Assembly: GCA_045613765.1 (NCBI GenBank)
Contig: JAZLBO010000012.1
Span: 25,470-89,469, forward strand
Reading direction: 5' to 3'
From: RGIG4097 sp045613765
GTDB lineage: Bacteria; Bacillota; Clostridia; Christensenellales; CAG-917
Length of the DNA: 64,000 bases
Shown here: positions 41,781 to 51,576 of the stretch, piece by piece
How the letters are laid out: each line of letters begins with the position of its first letter
How positions within the stretch are numbered: position 1 is the first letter of the stretch
Notes under the pieces: model-generated
The model's input: only the letters and a program-made list of their open reading frames with translations
Databases searched by the model: none
What the model was told of the DNA's origin: nothing
Position numbers and translations under genes: made by a program

Positions 41781-42639
41781 ACTTGTTTTTTCTCCTTTCA
41801 ACCAACTCATCATAAATGAGTTTGTATCTTTCATATCTGCCTTTGCCTATTTCTTTGCCAACGTGGGGTTTGACTGCACAGTTTGGCTCGCTGATGTGAG
41901 TGCAGGTGTTGAAACGGCAGTCCTTTCTATAAACTTCCAAATCGTCAAAGTACAATCTCAATGAGTCTGGCTCAATATCAACGGTTTCAAGCATACTGAA
42001 ACCACATGTGTCCATAAGGTATGTGCCACCAAGGTTGTATATTTCTATGCGTCTTGTGGTGTTTTTGCCTCGTTTAATCTTTTTTGCAAGTTCGCCAATT
42101 TCACACTCGTCGCTGTCAAGGACCGCATTGATAAGTGAACTTTTGCCAACGGCAGATTGTCCTGCAAGGCAAACTGTCTTGCCTTCGACATATTCAAATA
42201 CTTCTTTTACGCCCTTTCCTGTTTGAGCAGATATTTCAAAGCATTTGACTATATCCTTATATTCGCTCAAATCAACGGGAGATATATCGGCTTTGTTGGC
42301 AACAATAATTGGTTCGACGTCTTGCTCAAGGCAGTTGACAATAACTTTGTCCACAAGGACGAAATCAGGCTCTGGCTCGGTGGCAACAACGATAAGACAA
42401 CAATCAATGTTGCTTACGTAAGGACGGATCAGTTGATTTTTGCGTTCTTCAACCTTTTCAATAACGTAGGCATCTCTGTCTTTTGCGATTTCTACATAGT
42501 CGCCAACAAAGATATTGCCGTCGAATTTCAGTTTTTTGCGTGCAAAACAAACCTTGACACTATCATTTGTGTCAACGAAAAACTTTGATGCAACGGCTTT
42601 TATAACTCTGCCTTTTTCAGTTTTTGATTGTTTTGCCAT
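41773..42639 (-). CDS. rsgA: Ribosome small subunit-dependent GTPase RsgA
   Basis: Circularly permuted GTPase checking late 30S maturation. OB domain (~res 1-65), then G4 NKADIS (~114), P-loop GQSAVGKSSLINAVL (~163), TTRRIEIY (~195) and the zinc module CRFNTCTHISEPNCAVK (~245). 288 aa is normal. In most Bacillota the phosphatase/PASTA-kinase pair prpC-prkC sits between rlmN and rsgA; here the two genes are 2 bases apart and the pair is missing. Confidence 0.96.
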   Translation of the reverse strand: MAKQSKTEKGRVIKAVASKFFVDTNDSVKVCFARKKLKFDGNIFVGDYVEIAKDRDAYVIEKVEERKNQLIRPYVSNIDCCLIVVATEPEPDFVLVDKVIVNCLEQDVEPIIVANKADISPVDLSEYKDIVKCFEISAQTGKGVKEVFEYVEGKTVCLAGQSAVGKSSLINAVLDSDECEIGELAKKIKRGKNTTRRIEIYNLGGTYLMDTCGFSMLETVDIEPDSLRLYFDDLEVYRKDCRFNTCTHISEPNCAVKPHVGKEIGKGRYERYKLIYDELVERRKNKYE

Positions 42640-42641
42640 AA

Positions 42642-43697
42642 TTATCTATTGTATTGTTTTTTGTTTGCTTGTTCTTCAAGATATCTTCTGCGCAGTTGTC
42701 CACAAGCGCCTTCAATATCGTTGCCGAGTGATCGACGTATTGTTGCAGATGCGCCCAGTTGTTCCAATTTCTTCAAAAATTCCTTTGTGGCATCCTCGGT
42801 TGGTGCAACGTGGTTCCTTTCTTTGACTTCATTAAGTCTAATCAAGTTTATGTGTGACGGGAATCCACTTGTAAGTTTTGTAAGTTCTTTTGCGCAAGCA
42901 TCACTATCATTTGTGCCTTTGATGAGGGTATATTCAAATATGACACGTCTTCCTGTCTTTTCAAAGTAGTACTTTGCTGCAGAAACGATTTCTTTTACAT
43001 TGTACTTTTTGTTGACGGGCATGATATTTGAGCGCAAGTTGTCAAAGGGGGCGTGGAGCGAAATTGACAAAGTGACTTTGTGCCCACTGTCTGCAAATGT
43101 ACGCACCTTGTCTGCAAGCCCAGAGGTTGACAAGGATATGTTTCTTTCGCTGATATTGATGCCCTTTTCTGCGCTTACAAGGTCAAGGAATTTCAGTGTG
43201 TTATCGTAGTTGTCAAAAGGCTCGCCACTGCCCATCAATACAAGATTGGTCACTGCACGATCTTTTATTGTACCACCATTGTCACGATTGACTGCAATCA
43301 CTTGACCGAGCATTTCCCCTGCCGTCAAGTTTCTCAAAAGCCCGTCAAGACTGCTTGCACAAAACGTGCAACCCATTCTGCAACCGATTTGCGTTGAAAG
43401 ACAAAGGGTGTTGCCGTAATCATGAGGCATATATACACCTTCAATCAAATTGCCGTCTGCAAGTTCAAAAAGGTATTTGATTGTGCCAGATTTTCCAACA
43501 AATCTCTTGCGAATTGTCACACCATTGGAAAGATAATTTTCCTTCAAATATTCACGAAAATCTTTCTTCAAAGACGTCATTTCATCAAAGGAAACACCCT
43601 CGTGCAGAAATGAAAAAAGTTGTCCTGCAAGATATTTGGGTTCAGGGAAAAGTTCCTTTAGTTCTTTTATATTTAATGAAAGAAGTTCGTTTTTCAT
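42642..43697 (-). CDS. rlmN: Dual-specificity RNA methyltransferase RlmN
   Basis: Radical-SAM enzyme making m2A2503 in 23S rRNA and m2A37 in some tRNAs. The cluster-binding motif GCRMGCTFCASS (CxxxCxxC, ~res 110) and VLMGSGEPFDNYDN (~150), SLHAPFDNLR (~210) and EYTLIKGTND (~255) are present; the acceptor Cys lies near the C-terminus (IEGACGQL). 351 aa is normal. Overlaps rsmB by 4 bases. Confidence 0.96.
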   Translation of the reverse strand: MKNELLSLNIKELKELFPEPKYLAGQLFSFLHEGVSFDEMTSLKKDFREYLKENYLSNGVTIRKRFVGKSGTIKYLFELADGNLIEGVYMPHDYGNTLCLSTQIGCRMGCTFCASSLDGLLRNLTAGEMLGQVIAVNRDNGGTIKDRAVTNLVLMGSGEPFDNYDNTLKFLDLVSAEKGINISERNISLSTSGLADKVRTFADSGHKVTLSISLHAPFDNLRSNIMPVNKKYNVKEIVSAAKYYFEKTGRRVIFEYTLIKGTNDSDACAKELTKLTSGFPSHINLIRLNEVKERNHVAPTEDATKEFLKKLEQLGASATIRRSLGNDIEGACGQLRRRYLEEQANKKQYNR

Positions 43698-44941
43698 ATT
43701 TTCTTCAGTTTTGCAATAAAGAATCCGTCGCTTCCGTCAGTTGGCAAAAGACGGATGTATGACTTGTCATTGGGCAAGCAGTCGCAGTTAAAGTTGACAA
43801 GTTCAACTTCGTCAAGAACAGACTTGACCACTTCAATATTTTCCACATCAAAAAGTGTGCAAGTTGAATATACGATCGTGCCACCTTTCTTTGTGTATTT
43901 GATTGCGTTTTTCAGTATTGTTTTTTGCGTGTTTGAAATGTCTATGCAATGTTTGTAATCTCTGTTGAGAAATACGTCGGGGTGCTTTTTGTATGTGCCA
44001 AAACAACTGCAAGGAGCGTCAACCAAGACGTAATCAAATTTTTCAATCCAATCTTCCTTGAGTTTGGTTGCATCATTGACAACTGTCTTTATGTTGTCAA
44101 CACCCATACGCTTTGCATATTTGTCAATAAGTTCAACTCTATGTTTATAAAGGTCGCATGCAGTGACTTTGCTTTCGGGAGCAAGTTCGCAGGCAAGAAC
44201 TGCTTTGCCACCGGGAGCAGAACAAAGGTCAAGGATTTCCCCTTTCTCTTTCAATCCCAATGCGAGAACTGCCTTGATTGAAGACATTGCTTGGAAAGTC
44301 AACCAACCACTGTTGAACATATCTTTTACTGCCTTTGAGTCGGCAGGGGCAAGAAGGGTATTCCACTCCCCCTTTTTATATTTGATTTTGTCCTTTTGAA
44401 GACGTTCAAGAACTTGGTCAATGGGCTGTTTTGAATTGACACGGATACACTCATCAGTTGAAAAGTCTTTGTCAAGAAGTGCTTGCACTTCTTCCTTATC
44501 ATATTCCTCAAACAACTTGTCAAGGAACCACTTTGGAAGTGAATATTTCACAGTCGATGTGCCTTTTTTGTCTGTTGGAAGGCTGTATTCCTTTCTTGAC
44601 ACTCTTTTGAGCACTGCATTTACAAATCCACTTTGACCTTTAAGTCTGTTAGACTTTGCCACTTCTACGCACTCACTGACTATTGCAAAGTGTGGCACGT
44701 TGTCAAGGTGCATGAGAGCGTAAGTGCCGATTTTGAGTAGAGTGTTGATTTTGCCTTTTGGTTGTTTTTTCACAAGAGATGACAAGACTGCCTCGATTTC
44801 CACATTTCTTTCAAGGACGCCATAGACAAGTTTGGTTGTCATATCGCTTGTTTTGTCACTTGACAAAGCACGATTGGAATAACTTCCATCGTCAAATACC
44901 TTTGTGAGTATTTTCAGTGCTCCGTCAATATATTTTCTCAA
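43694..44941 (-). CDS. rsmB: 16S rRNA (cytosine(967)-C(5))-methyltransferase RsmB
   Basis: NusB-like N-terminal domain (~res 1-130) plus a Rossmann methyltransferase. Motifs: DLCSAPGGKAVLACEL (SAM, ~245), VLVDAPCSCFGTYKKHPD (PCS catalytic Cys, ~308), and YSTCTLFDVEN (second Cys, ~352). 415 aa is slightly short of 440. It overlaps fmt and rlmN by 4 bases each. Confidence 0.95.
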   Translation of the reverse strand: MRKYIDGALKILTKVFDDGSYSNRALSSDKTSDMTTKLVYGVLERNVEIEAVLSSLVKKQPKGKINTLLKIGTYALMHLDNVPHFAIVSECVEVAKSNRLKGQSGFVNAVLKRVSRKEYSLPTDKKGTSTVKYSLPKWFLDKLFEEYDKEEVQALLDKDFSTDECIRVNSKQPIDQVLERLQKDKIKYKKGEWNTLLAPADSKAVKDMFNSGWLTFQAMSSIKAVLALGLKEKGEILDLCSAPGGKAVLACELAPESKVTACDLYKHRVELIDKYAKRMGVDNIKTVVNDATKLKEDWIEKFDYVLVDAPCSCFGTYKKHPDVFLNRDYKHCIDISNTQKTILKNAIKYTKKGGTIVYSTCTLFDVENIEVVKSVLDEVELVNFNCDCLPNDKSYIRLLPTDGSDGFFIAKLKKI

Positions 44942-45867
44942 CCTAATTGAACTCCTACTGTTATATCCTTGTTGCCGTTAAGGAAAGATATGTCATCCGT
45001 CTTGCCTTTGCCCTCAATTTGAATACGAGTAAGTCGTACTGCGCCATCTGCACATTTTACAACTATACCGTTTTTCTTGTCTGCCATAATAACTGTGCCG
45101 GGCAAATCGGTGCTATTTGTGTCCACAACTTCAAGGTCAATGACTTTCAGTTGCTTGCCGCCTACAAATGTGTATGCACTGGGCCAAGGATTCATTGCAT
45201 GAACAAAGTTCCTGAGATATTCTCCTTCATTGTCAAAGTTAATTTGACCTTCTGCCTTTGAAATCTTGACACAATGTGTTGCTTTTGAGTGATCTTGAGG
45301 TGTATATACTGCCTTGCCTTCGGCAATAAGACGGACTGCTTCAACCACTGCCTCGCCACCAAGGATTGCAAGTTTGTCAAAAAGCGTATCTGCATAGTCA
45401 GTGGGCAAGATTTCAATTTCTTTTTTGAGCAACATATCTCCTGCATCAACTTCTTTGACTGTTTTCATGATTGTGATGCCCGTAACTTTGTCCCCTGCAA
45501 GCATTGATGATTGTATGGGAGATGCGCCACGATGAAGGGGCAACAAAGATGCATGGACGTTGATGACGCCATATTTGGGGATTGCAAGAAACCTATCCGA
45601 AAGGATTTGTCCAAATGCTGCCGTGATGACAAGGTCGGGCTTTAATGCCTCTATGTCTTCAATGCCTTCTCTTGACACTTTTTCATATTGAAGAACGGGC
45701 ACACCTTGATTGAGTGCAGAAACTTTCAAAGGACAAGGAGTAAGCACCATTTTTCTGCCTACGGGTTTGTCAACGCCAGTGACAACTGCATTGACGGGAT
45801 ATACACTATTGAGTTTTTCAAAGACTACTGCCGAAAAATCGGGAGTGCCCATAAATACTATTTTCAT
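44938..45867 (-). CDS. fmt: Methionyl-tRNA formyltransferase
   Basis: Formylates initiator Met-tRNA. Motifs: KIVFMGTPDFSAVVFEKL at the start, NVHASLLPLHRGASPIQ (~res 106; the usual RYRGAAPI is LHRGASPI here), GITIMKTVKEVDAGDML (~133). The C-terminal OB domain ends in KDITVGVQLG. 309 aa is normal. Paired with def (1-base overlap). Confidence 0.96.
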   Translation of the reverse strand: MKIVFMGTPDFSAVVFEKLNSVYPVNAVVTGVDKPVGRKMVLTPCPLKVSALNQGVPVLQYEKVSREGIEDIEALKPDLVITAAFGQILSDRFLAIPKYGVINVHASLLPLHRGASPIQSSMLAGDKVTGITIMKTVKEVDAGDMLLKKEIEILPTDYADTLFDKLAILGGEAVVEAVRLIAEGKAVYTPQDHSKATHCVKISKAEGQINFDNEGEYLRNFVHAMNPWPSAYTFVGGKQLKVIDLEVVDTNSTDLPGTVIMADKKNGIVVKCADGAVRLTRIQIEGKGKTDDISFLNGNKDITVGVQLG

Positions 45868-46325
45868 TATTCCTCTTCTTCCATCAAATCTTTACACTTG
45901 CTTGTGTAAACAATGCCATCAAGGTGATCAATTTCGTGTTGGAAAGCACGAGCAGTAAATCCACTTACTCTGTAAGTGTGCTTTTTGCCGTATCTATCTT
46001 GAGCGTCAACCTTGACTTCGTTTGCTCTTGTAACATTGCCGTATTTACCCTTGACTGAAAGGCAACCTTCAAGGCCAGTTTGCTCTCCTTTCATTGATTT
46101 GATGACAGGGTTGATAAGTTCATAAAAACCATCTTCTGTGTCAACAAGTGCAACTCTCTTGAGCACTGCAACTTGAGGTGCTGCAAGGCCTGCGCCCTCT
46201 GCCTCGATAAGTGTTTCCTTCATATCGTCAAGAAGTGTCCAAAGTTTTTGGTCAAAGGTTTCAACTTCTCTACATTTTTTTGAAAGAATAGGGTCTGGAA
46301 CTTGAACAATAAGTCTTTTTGCCAT
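45867..46325 (-). CDS. def: Peptide deformylase
   Basis: Removes the N-formyl group from nascent proteins. All three metal motifs are present: EGAGLAAPQV (~res 43), EGCLSVKG (~91) and QHEIDHLDG (~133), with Cys and two His as ligands. 152 aa is normal. Confidence 0.97.
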   Translation of the reverse strand: MAKRLIVQVPDPILSKKCREVETFDQKLWTLLDDMKETLIEAEGAGLAAPQVAVLKRVALVDTEDGFYELINPVIKSMKGEQTGLEGCLSVKGKYGNVTRANEVKVDAQDRYGKKHTYRVSGFTARAFQHEIDHLDGIVYTSKCKDLMEEEE

Positions 46326-46338
46326 ATTTCACCTTGTT

Positions 46339-48513
46339 TTAGTATAAATTTTGTGGGTTGATTTCAACAAATGCAGTGCCTTTTTTAGGACGATTTTCGC
46401 CGACTATTTTGTATGTGTCGTTGATGATTTGTTGTGCATTGACATTTTCAAGTCGCATAACTGCTTGAAAACGGTATTGACCATTGATCTTTTTGAGGGG
46501 AGATTCCATCAAACTCAAAAATGGGAATTTGCCATAAGTGTGTTGTAGATCACGCATTGCAAGGTATATTGCCTTTGCGCTTGCCCTTCCATCATCTCTG
46601 TCAGTTGAGTTTATCATAACTCTAACCAACTGTTTGTATGGTGGGAAACCTGTCACAAGGCGTCTGTTGTTTTCTGTGCTAAAGAAACCTCGGTAGTCAT
46701 AGGACTTTGCATAGTTAAAGACGTAGTGTGACGGCCAAAATGCTTGAAGGATAACTCTACCTTTCTTTTCTGCACGACCTGCTCTTCCTGCAACCTGTGT
46801 CACAAGTTGGAAGGTGCGCTCGCTTGCTCTATAGTCGGACATAAAGAGTGCAGCATCTGCTTCCATAATGCCAACCAACGTAACGTTGGGGAAATCGTGT
46901 CCCTTGGCTATCATTTGTGTGCCAACAAGGACGTCTGCCTCGCCTTTGCCAAACTTGTCAAGTATCTTGAAGTAGGAGTCCTTTGCAGTGGTTGTGTCAA
47001 AGTCCATGCGCAAGCACTTAATATCAGGGAAGATTGCTTGCAATTCTTCAACAATCTTTTCTGTTCCAACTCTGCCTTCTTTGACGTTGTGAGAACCACA
47101 TACAGGACAAACGTTCATTGGCGCTTTGGTTGTGCCACAGTAGTGACATTTCAAGTTGTTTTCGACTTTGTGGTAAGTCATTGAAACGTCACAAAGTTCA
47201 CACTTGGGGATATATCCGCAATCTCGACATCTCATAAAAGATGCAAAACCACGTCTATTAAGGAACAAAATTACTTGTTCTTTTCTTTCTATTGCTTGAC
47301 CGATTGCATCAATGAGTTCGTGTGAAAATGGCGATCTATTGCCACATCTAAACTCATAAGTCATATCAATGATTTCCATATCGGGCAGTTTGTGAGATGA
47401 AATTCTATCGGGCAAAGTTATCAATTGATACTTGCCTTCTCCTGCCTTTTGATATGTGCATATATCGGGGGTTGCAGAGCCAAGGACAAGGACTGCACCT
47501 GCAATCTTTGCTCTTTCTTCTGCCACTTCTCTTGTATCGTAGCGAGGATTGGACTCGCTTATATAACTTGTGTCGTGTTCTTCATCAATGAAGATTGCAC
47601 CAAGATTTGACAACGGTGCAAAAATTGCGCTCCTTGGGCCGATGGCGATCTTGGCTTCGCCAGTGCGCAATCTTTTCCACTCATCATATCTTTCACTTGC
47701 GTTAAGACCAGAGTGCAAAAGTGCCACTTTATCCCCAAATCTTGCCCTAAATATGCCGAGCATTTGAGGTGTAAGTGAAATTTCAGGGACAAGCATGATT
47801 GACGTCTTGTCCATTTGCAAGAAGTTTTCAATGACGTGGAGATAGATCTCCGTCTTTCCTGAGCCAGTGACACCGTGAAGAAGGAATACGCCTTGTCCAT
47901 TGGTGATTGTGTCAACTGCTTCTTGTTGTTTGTCAGTGAGAGTGACGGTTTTGTCTTTGCGATTAAGTCCACCAAGAGGAATACGTCTTTCGTGGACGTC
48001 GCTCTCAATCACAAGACCTTTTTCTCGCAATCCATTTACGGCAGATACACCATATAAGTTGACCATTTGTGCAAGGAATCCACCACCCTTTTCAGTGAGA
48101 AATTGAAAGAGTTCAAGTTGTTTCTTTGCTCTTGTGCCAATCTTTGCCACACACTCATCAAAACTGAAATCTTTTGTGGGAGCGAGATATATTCTCGTGT
48201 ATTCCGGGTTCTTTTCTTCACGAAGTTTTGTGGGAAGAAAAAGTCTCAAAACATCAATATAGCGCAGGTTATATTTACTGCGCATAAATTCCATAAGTTT
48301 CAGTTGTTTTTCGTCAATGGGACTGTCAATAAAAGTGGCTTTTTTAAGATTTGGAAATGTAGAACTATCCTTTTTGCCTATCACAAAACCGAGAAGGCGT
48401 TTTTTGCCAAATTCGACAGAAACACGGCTTCCAAGTGGGATATCATCACCTAAATAGTCAAAGGACCTATCAACTTCGGCGCTGGATATATCTACGATAA
48501 CTTCTAAAATCAT
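46339..48513 (-). CDS. priA: Primosomal protein N' (replication restart helicase PriA)
   Basis: Restarts stalled replication by reloading the helicase. Motifs: GVTGSGKTEIYLHVI (Walker A, ~res 215), LFIDEEH in the form AIFIDEEHDTSY (~308), GSATPD, the two zinc modules CRDCGYIPKCELC and CHYCG...CPVCGS (~425-470), and GTQMIAKGHDFPNVTLVG (~535). 724 aa is normal. 1-base overlap with coaBC. Confidence 0.96.
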   Translation of the reverse strand: MILEVIVDISSAEVDRSFDYLGDDIPLGSRVSVEFGKKRLLGFVIGKKDSSTFPNLKKATFIDSPIDEKQLKLMEFMRSKYNLRYIDVLRLFLPTKLREEKNPEYTRIYLAPTKDFSFDECVAKIGTRAKKQLELFQFLTEKGGGFLAQMVNLYGVSAVNGLREKGLVIESDVHERRIPLGGLNRKDKTVTLTDKQQEAVDTITNGQGVFLLHGVTGSGKTEIYLHVIENFLQMDKTSIMLVPEISLTPQMLGIFRARFGDKVALLHSGLNASERYDEWKRLRTGEAKIAIGPRSAIFAPLSNLGAIFIDEEHDTSYISESNPRYDTREVAEERAKIAGAVLVLGSATPDICTYQKAGEGKYQLITLPDRISSHKLPDMEIIDMTYEFRCGNRSPFSHELIDAIGQAIERKEQVILFLNRRGFASFMRCRDCGYIPKCELCDVSMTYHKVENNLKCHYCGTTKAPMNVCPVCGSHNVKEGRVGTEKIVEELQAIFPDIKCLRMDFDTTTAKDSYFKILDKFGKGEADVLVGTQMIAKGHDFPNVTLVGIMEADAALFMSDYRASERTFQLVTQVAGRAGRAEKKGRVILQAFWPSHYVFNYAKSYDYRGFFSTENNRRLVTGFPPYKQLVRVMINSTDRDDGRASAKAIYLAMRDLQHTYGKFPFLSLMESPLKKINGQYRFQAVMRLENVNAQQIINDTYKIVGENRPKKGTAFVEINPQNLY

Positions 48514-49691
48514 TATTTTTTGATGGTGTCAAGAATTAAGTGTGCAAGTTTGTCTTTTAAGACAAGACCACTCTCTACTGAAAAACCTGTTTTTCCAATA
48601 ATTGTTGCGATATTTGTATCGCCAAAGAATCCTGCTCCTTCCTGTGTCACGTCATTTGCAACAACAAAGTCTGCATTTTTCTTTGCAAGTTTACCCTTGG
48701 CATTTTCAATGAGATTTTCTGTTTCTGCAGAGAAAATCACAAGCATCTTATCTCCCTTGTTTTCCCCAACGTATTTTGCAACATCAGGATTTTTTTCAAG
48801 TTCAAGAGTAAGACTTTCTGCTTTGATTTTGTTTGCCGATTTGTTTTTGACTTTGTAGTCTGCAGGAGCAGCAGCCATAATGAAAATATCGTTGTCCATA
48901 TTTGACTTGACTGCATCAAGAAGTTCATCAGTGGTGTTGACCTTGACTTCCTTATAGACACAGTTTGGCGTGTCAACAGACATCTTTCCACGGACAAGTG
49001 TAACTTCTGCGCCACGATCTGCAAGAGCCTTTGCAATGGCAACACCCATTTTGCCACTCGAGTGGTTTGTAATGACACGAACTCCGTCAATTGGTTCTTC
49101 GGTTGAGCCTGCAGTCACAAGAACTCTCTTGCCCTTGTAGTCTTGAATAGGTTGAAGGATATCTTCTACAATCTTTACGATATCGGAAGGCTCTGCCATT
49201 TTGCCCTTTCCTGTGTCGCCACAAGCAAGTCTGCCTTCAATGGCATCAACTATTATCACGCCACGTTCTTTCAGTATTGCGATATTCTTTTCAACCACTT
49301 CGCTTTCATACATATTTGTGTTCATGGCAGGACACACCACTTTTGGTGCTTTTGACGCCATATACGTCGTTGAAAGCATATCATCTGCAATGCCACCTGC
49401 AAATTTTCCTATTATGTTTGCAGTTGCAGGTGCAACCAAAAACAAATCTGCCTTTTTTGCAAGGGATACGTGTTTGACGTCGTACTCTGTTTCTCTCTTG
49501 AAAGTATTTGTGACAACGGCGTTGCCGGACAATGTTTCAAAAGATAATGGCATGACAAATTGGCAAGCATTGTCTGTCATAATGACGTCAACGTTTGCCC
49601 CAAGTTTTTTAAGACGGGAAACAATGTCGCATGATTTGTATGCAGCAATGCAACCTGTCACGCCAAGCACGATGTTCTTTCCGTAAAGCAT
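48513..49691 (-). CDS. coaBC: CoaBC: phosphopantothenoylcysteine decarboxylase / PPC synthetase
   Basis: Bifunctional coenzyme A enzyme. The N-terminal flavoprotein half (CoaC) has GVTGCIAAYKSCDI (~res 9), PATANIIGKFAGGIADDML (~87) and the PAMNTNMY motif (~116). The C-terminal half (CoaB) begins near residue 185 with KRVLVTAGSTEEPIDGVR and has NHSSGKMG (~208). 392 aa is normal. Confidence 0.96.
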   Translation of the reverse strand: MLYGKNIVLGVTGCIAAYKSCDIVSRLKKLGANVDVIMTDNACQFVMPLSFETLSGNAVVTNTFKRETEYDVKHVSLAKKADLFLVAPATANIIGKFAGGIADDMLSTTYMASKAPKVVCPAMNTNMYESEVVEKNIAILKERGVIIVDAIEGRLACGDTGKGKMAEPSDIVKIVEDILQPIQDYKGKRVLVTAGSTEEPIDGVRVITNHSSGKMGVAIAKALADRGAEVTLVRGKMSVDTPNCVYKEVKVNTTDELLDAVKSNMDNDIFIMAAAPADYKVKNKSANKIKAESLTLELEKNPDVAKYVGENKGDKMLVIFSAETENLIENAKGKLAKKNADFVVANDVTQEGAGFFGDTNIATIIGKTGFSVESGLVLKDKLAHLILDTIKK

Positions 49692-49694
49692 AGG

Positions 49695-49892
49695 TTAGTT
49701 TTCGCGTGTGATGATTCTTTGATTTTCGTAGATTTCTTTGCAAGCGAGTGTGATTGCTTTTTCGCCACTCTTTTCAAGAGTGCTTGATTCGCTTGTGAGA
49801 AGTTCGCGTGTGCGCTTTGCCACTGCACATGTGAGTGCGTAACGACATTCTGCGTGTTTGATAAGTTTGTCAATGGGGGGATCGATCATCAT
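49695..49892 (-). CDS. rpoZ: DNA-directed RNA polymerase subunit omega
   Basis: 65-aa omega subunit. It starts MIDPPIDKLIKHAECRYALTC, with the conserved RY-x-L-x-x-x-x-A-x-R helix (AVAKRTRELL) following. It lies between gmk and coaBC as in most Bacillota. Confidence 0.93.
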   Translation of the reverse strand: MMIDPPIDKLIKHAECRYALTCAVAKRTRELLTSESSTLEKSGEKAITLACKEIYENQRIITREN

Positions 49893-49946
49893 AATCTTGT
49901 TCTCCTATATGTTTCCACCATAGGTGGATAAGTTATTTCAATAAAT

Positions 49947-50516
49947 TTATGCTTTCTTTTGGTGTTCTGCTTTGATGATGTCAAGGATTTTGTTTGCACA
50001 ATCAACTGCAACATCATTGACAAGCACGTAATCATAGCAACCAATCTTTGTGCGTTCAAAGTCGATTTCTGCAAGGCGACGAGCAAGTGTTTCAGGCGTT
50101 TCACTCTTTCTGCCAATGAGTCTTGATTTCAATTCATCAATTGAAGGGGGATCAATGAAGATTGTCACACAGTCATCAGGATAGATTTTCTTGATGTTTT
50201 CTGCGCCAACAACATTGAGTTCAAGAAGAATATCAAGGCCGTCATCAAGGCGACGATCAATTTCACTCTTGAGTGTGCCGTAGTGATATGTAAATGTTCT
50301 CGTGTATTCAACAAATGCATCTTCGTCGATATATTTGTCAAATTGTTCTTCCGTGACAAAATAGTAATTTACGCCATCAATTTCATAATCTCTGGGTTTT
50401 CTTGTTGTGCAAGAAACTGAAAATTGCATATTGGGCAATGCTTCTCTTACAAGGTCAATTACTGTGCTTTTGCCAACGCCACTGTGTCCTGAAATTACAA
50501 CTGCAAGTCCTCTCAT
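49947..50516 (-). CDS. gmk: Guanylate kinase
   Basis: Phosphorylates GMP. Motifs: VVISGHSGVGKSTVIDLV (P-loop, ~res 6-23), SVSCTTRKPRDYEIDGVNYY (~34-53), and the GMP-contact YGTLKSEIDRRLDDG (~79). 189 aa is typical. Confidence 0.96.
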   Translation of the reverse strand: MRGLAVVISGHSGVGKSTVIDLVREALPNMQFSVSCTTRKPRDYEIDGVNYYFVTEEQFDKYIDEDAFVEYTRTFTYHYGTLKSEIDRRLDDGLDILLELNVVGAENIKKIYPDDCVTIFIDPPSIDELKSRLIGRKSETPETLARRLAEIDFERTKIGCYDYVLVNDVAVDCANKILDIIKAEHQKKA

Positions 50517-50531
50517 GTGTCTGTCCTCAAC

Positions 50532-51404
50532 TTATTCAACGTTTTGTGCTTGTTCTCTAATCTTTTCGATTTCGTTTTTGAGAGCGAGTACTTCTTCGGT
50601 TATTTTCAAATCATTTGCTTTGCTACCAATTGTATTTGTTTCCCTATTCATCTCTTGAACACGGAAGTCCAAATCTCTGCCTATGGGCTTTGACAAAGTC
50701 AAAGTCTTCTTCATAAGTTCAATATGTGCGCCCAATCTTGTGATTTCTTCATCAATGCAACACTTGTCTGCAAATATTGCCACTTCTGTTGCAATACGAC
50801 CTTCGTCCACGCCACCTGTCACAAGGTCATTTATACGTGCTGTAAGTTTTTCACGATATTCCTTGGTCACGTTGGGAGCATATTCCTTGATGCGATCAAG
50901 ACAACCTTGCATATTGTCAAGTTTTGCTTCAAGATCGACCTTTATTGTTGCGCCTTCCCTTGTCCTTGCCTCAACAAGTCCTTGGAGTGCGCTTGCCAGT
51001 GCTGACATTGTAAGGCTTGAAAGCAAATCTTCGTCTTCACCGTTTTCTGCTCTTGTAACGATATCCCCATTTCTTATAAGCGATGAAACCGTCACGTCAT
51101 TTTCAAGGCCAGATTTTTCTGCCACTTGACTTGCCATTGAAAGATAGTTTTCAAGAAGGTCAAAGTCAACTGCATATCCACCTTTTGCACTTTCAGTTTG
51201 CTCATAAGTGAGATACATATCAACGTGTCCACGAACAAGTTCTCCACCGATTTGCTTCTTCATTGCATCTTCCAAAAACAAAAATGTTTTGGGGAATTTC
51301 AAGCCAAAATCAAGGTATCTATGGTTGACAGTCTTGATTTCTATTGTAATCTTTTTGCCGTCTGCTTCGGCAATGCCTTTGCCGTAGCCAGTCATACTGC
51401 GCAT
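50532..51404 (-). CDS. YicC/YloC family endoribonuclease
   Basis: 290 aa. It begins with the family signature MRSMTGYGKG and contains IEIKTVNHRYLDFGLKFP (~res 24) and the C-terminal block GRDLDFRVQEMNRETNTIGSK read in parts, followed by ...KNEIEKIREQAQNVE. Members act as endoribonucleases in Escherichia coli and Bacillus. It heads the operon before gmk; a remA-type DUF370 gene, common between yicC and gmk, is not present. Confidence 0.93.
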   Translation of the reverse strand: MRSMTGYGKGIAEADGKKITIEIKTVNHRYLDFGLKFPKTFLFLEDAMKKQIGGELVRGHVDMYLTYEQTESAKGGYAVDFDLLENYLSMASQVAEKSGLENDVTVSSLIRNGDIVTRAENGEDEDLLSSLTMSALASALQGLVEARTREGATIKVDLEAKLDNMQGCLDRIKEYAPNVTKEYREKLTARINDLVTGGVDEGRIATEVAIFADKCCIDEEITRLGAHIELMKKTLTLSKPIGRDLDFRVQEMNRETNTIGSKANDLKITEEVLALKNEIEKIREQAQNVE

Positions 51405-51439
51405 AATGTGTCTGCCTGCCTATAATTATAATTTTTACA

Positions 51440-51468
51440 ATTATAACAACTTCGCAAGAAAATGACAA
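51440..51468 (-). promoter_or_regulatory. Promoter of the yicC-gmk-...-rpe operon (TTGTCA-17-TATAAT)
   Basis: Minus-strand TTGTCA (51463-51468) and TATAAT (51440-51445), 17-base spacer, about 35 bases before yicC. Confidence 0.7.
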
Positions 51469-51522
51469 CACTTTGACTGAAATTTTGGATTTTTTTCTTG
51501 GAATTTTCTTTTGAAAATTAAA

Positions 51523-51544
51523 AACGCAAGCCGATGCCTGCGTT
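51523..51544 (-). terminator. Intrinsic terminator of pcrA-ligA
   Basis: AACGCAGGC-ATCG-GCTTGCGTT stem with TTTAATTTT following on the minus strand, 33 bases past the ligA stop. Confidence 0.85.
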
Positions 51545-51576
51545 CTCAACGTATCATTTTGTGCGAATTTTGAGAT

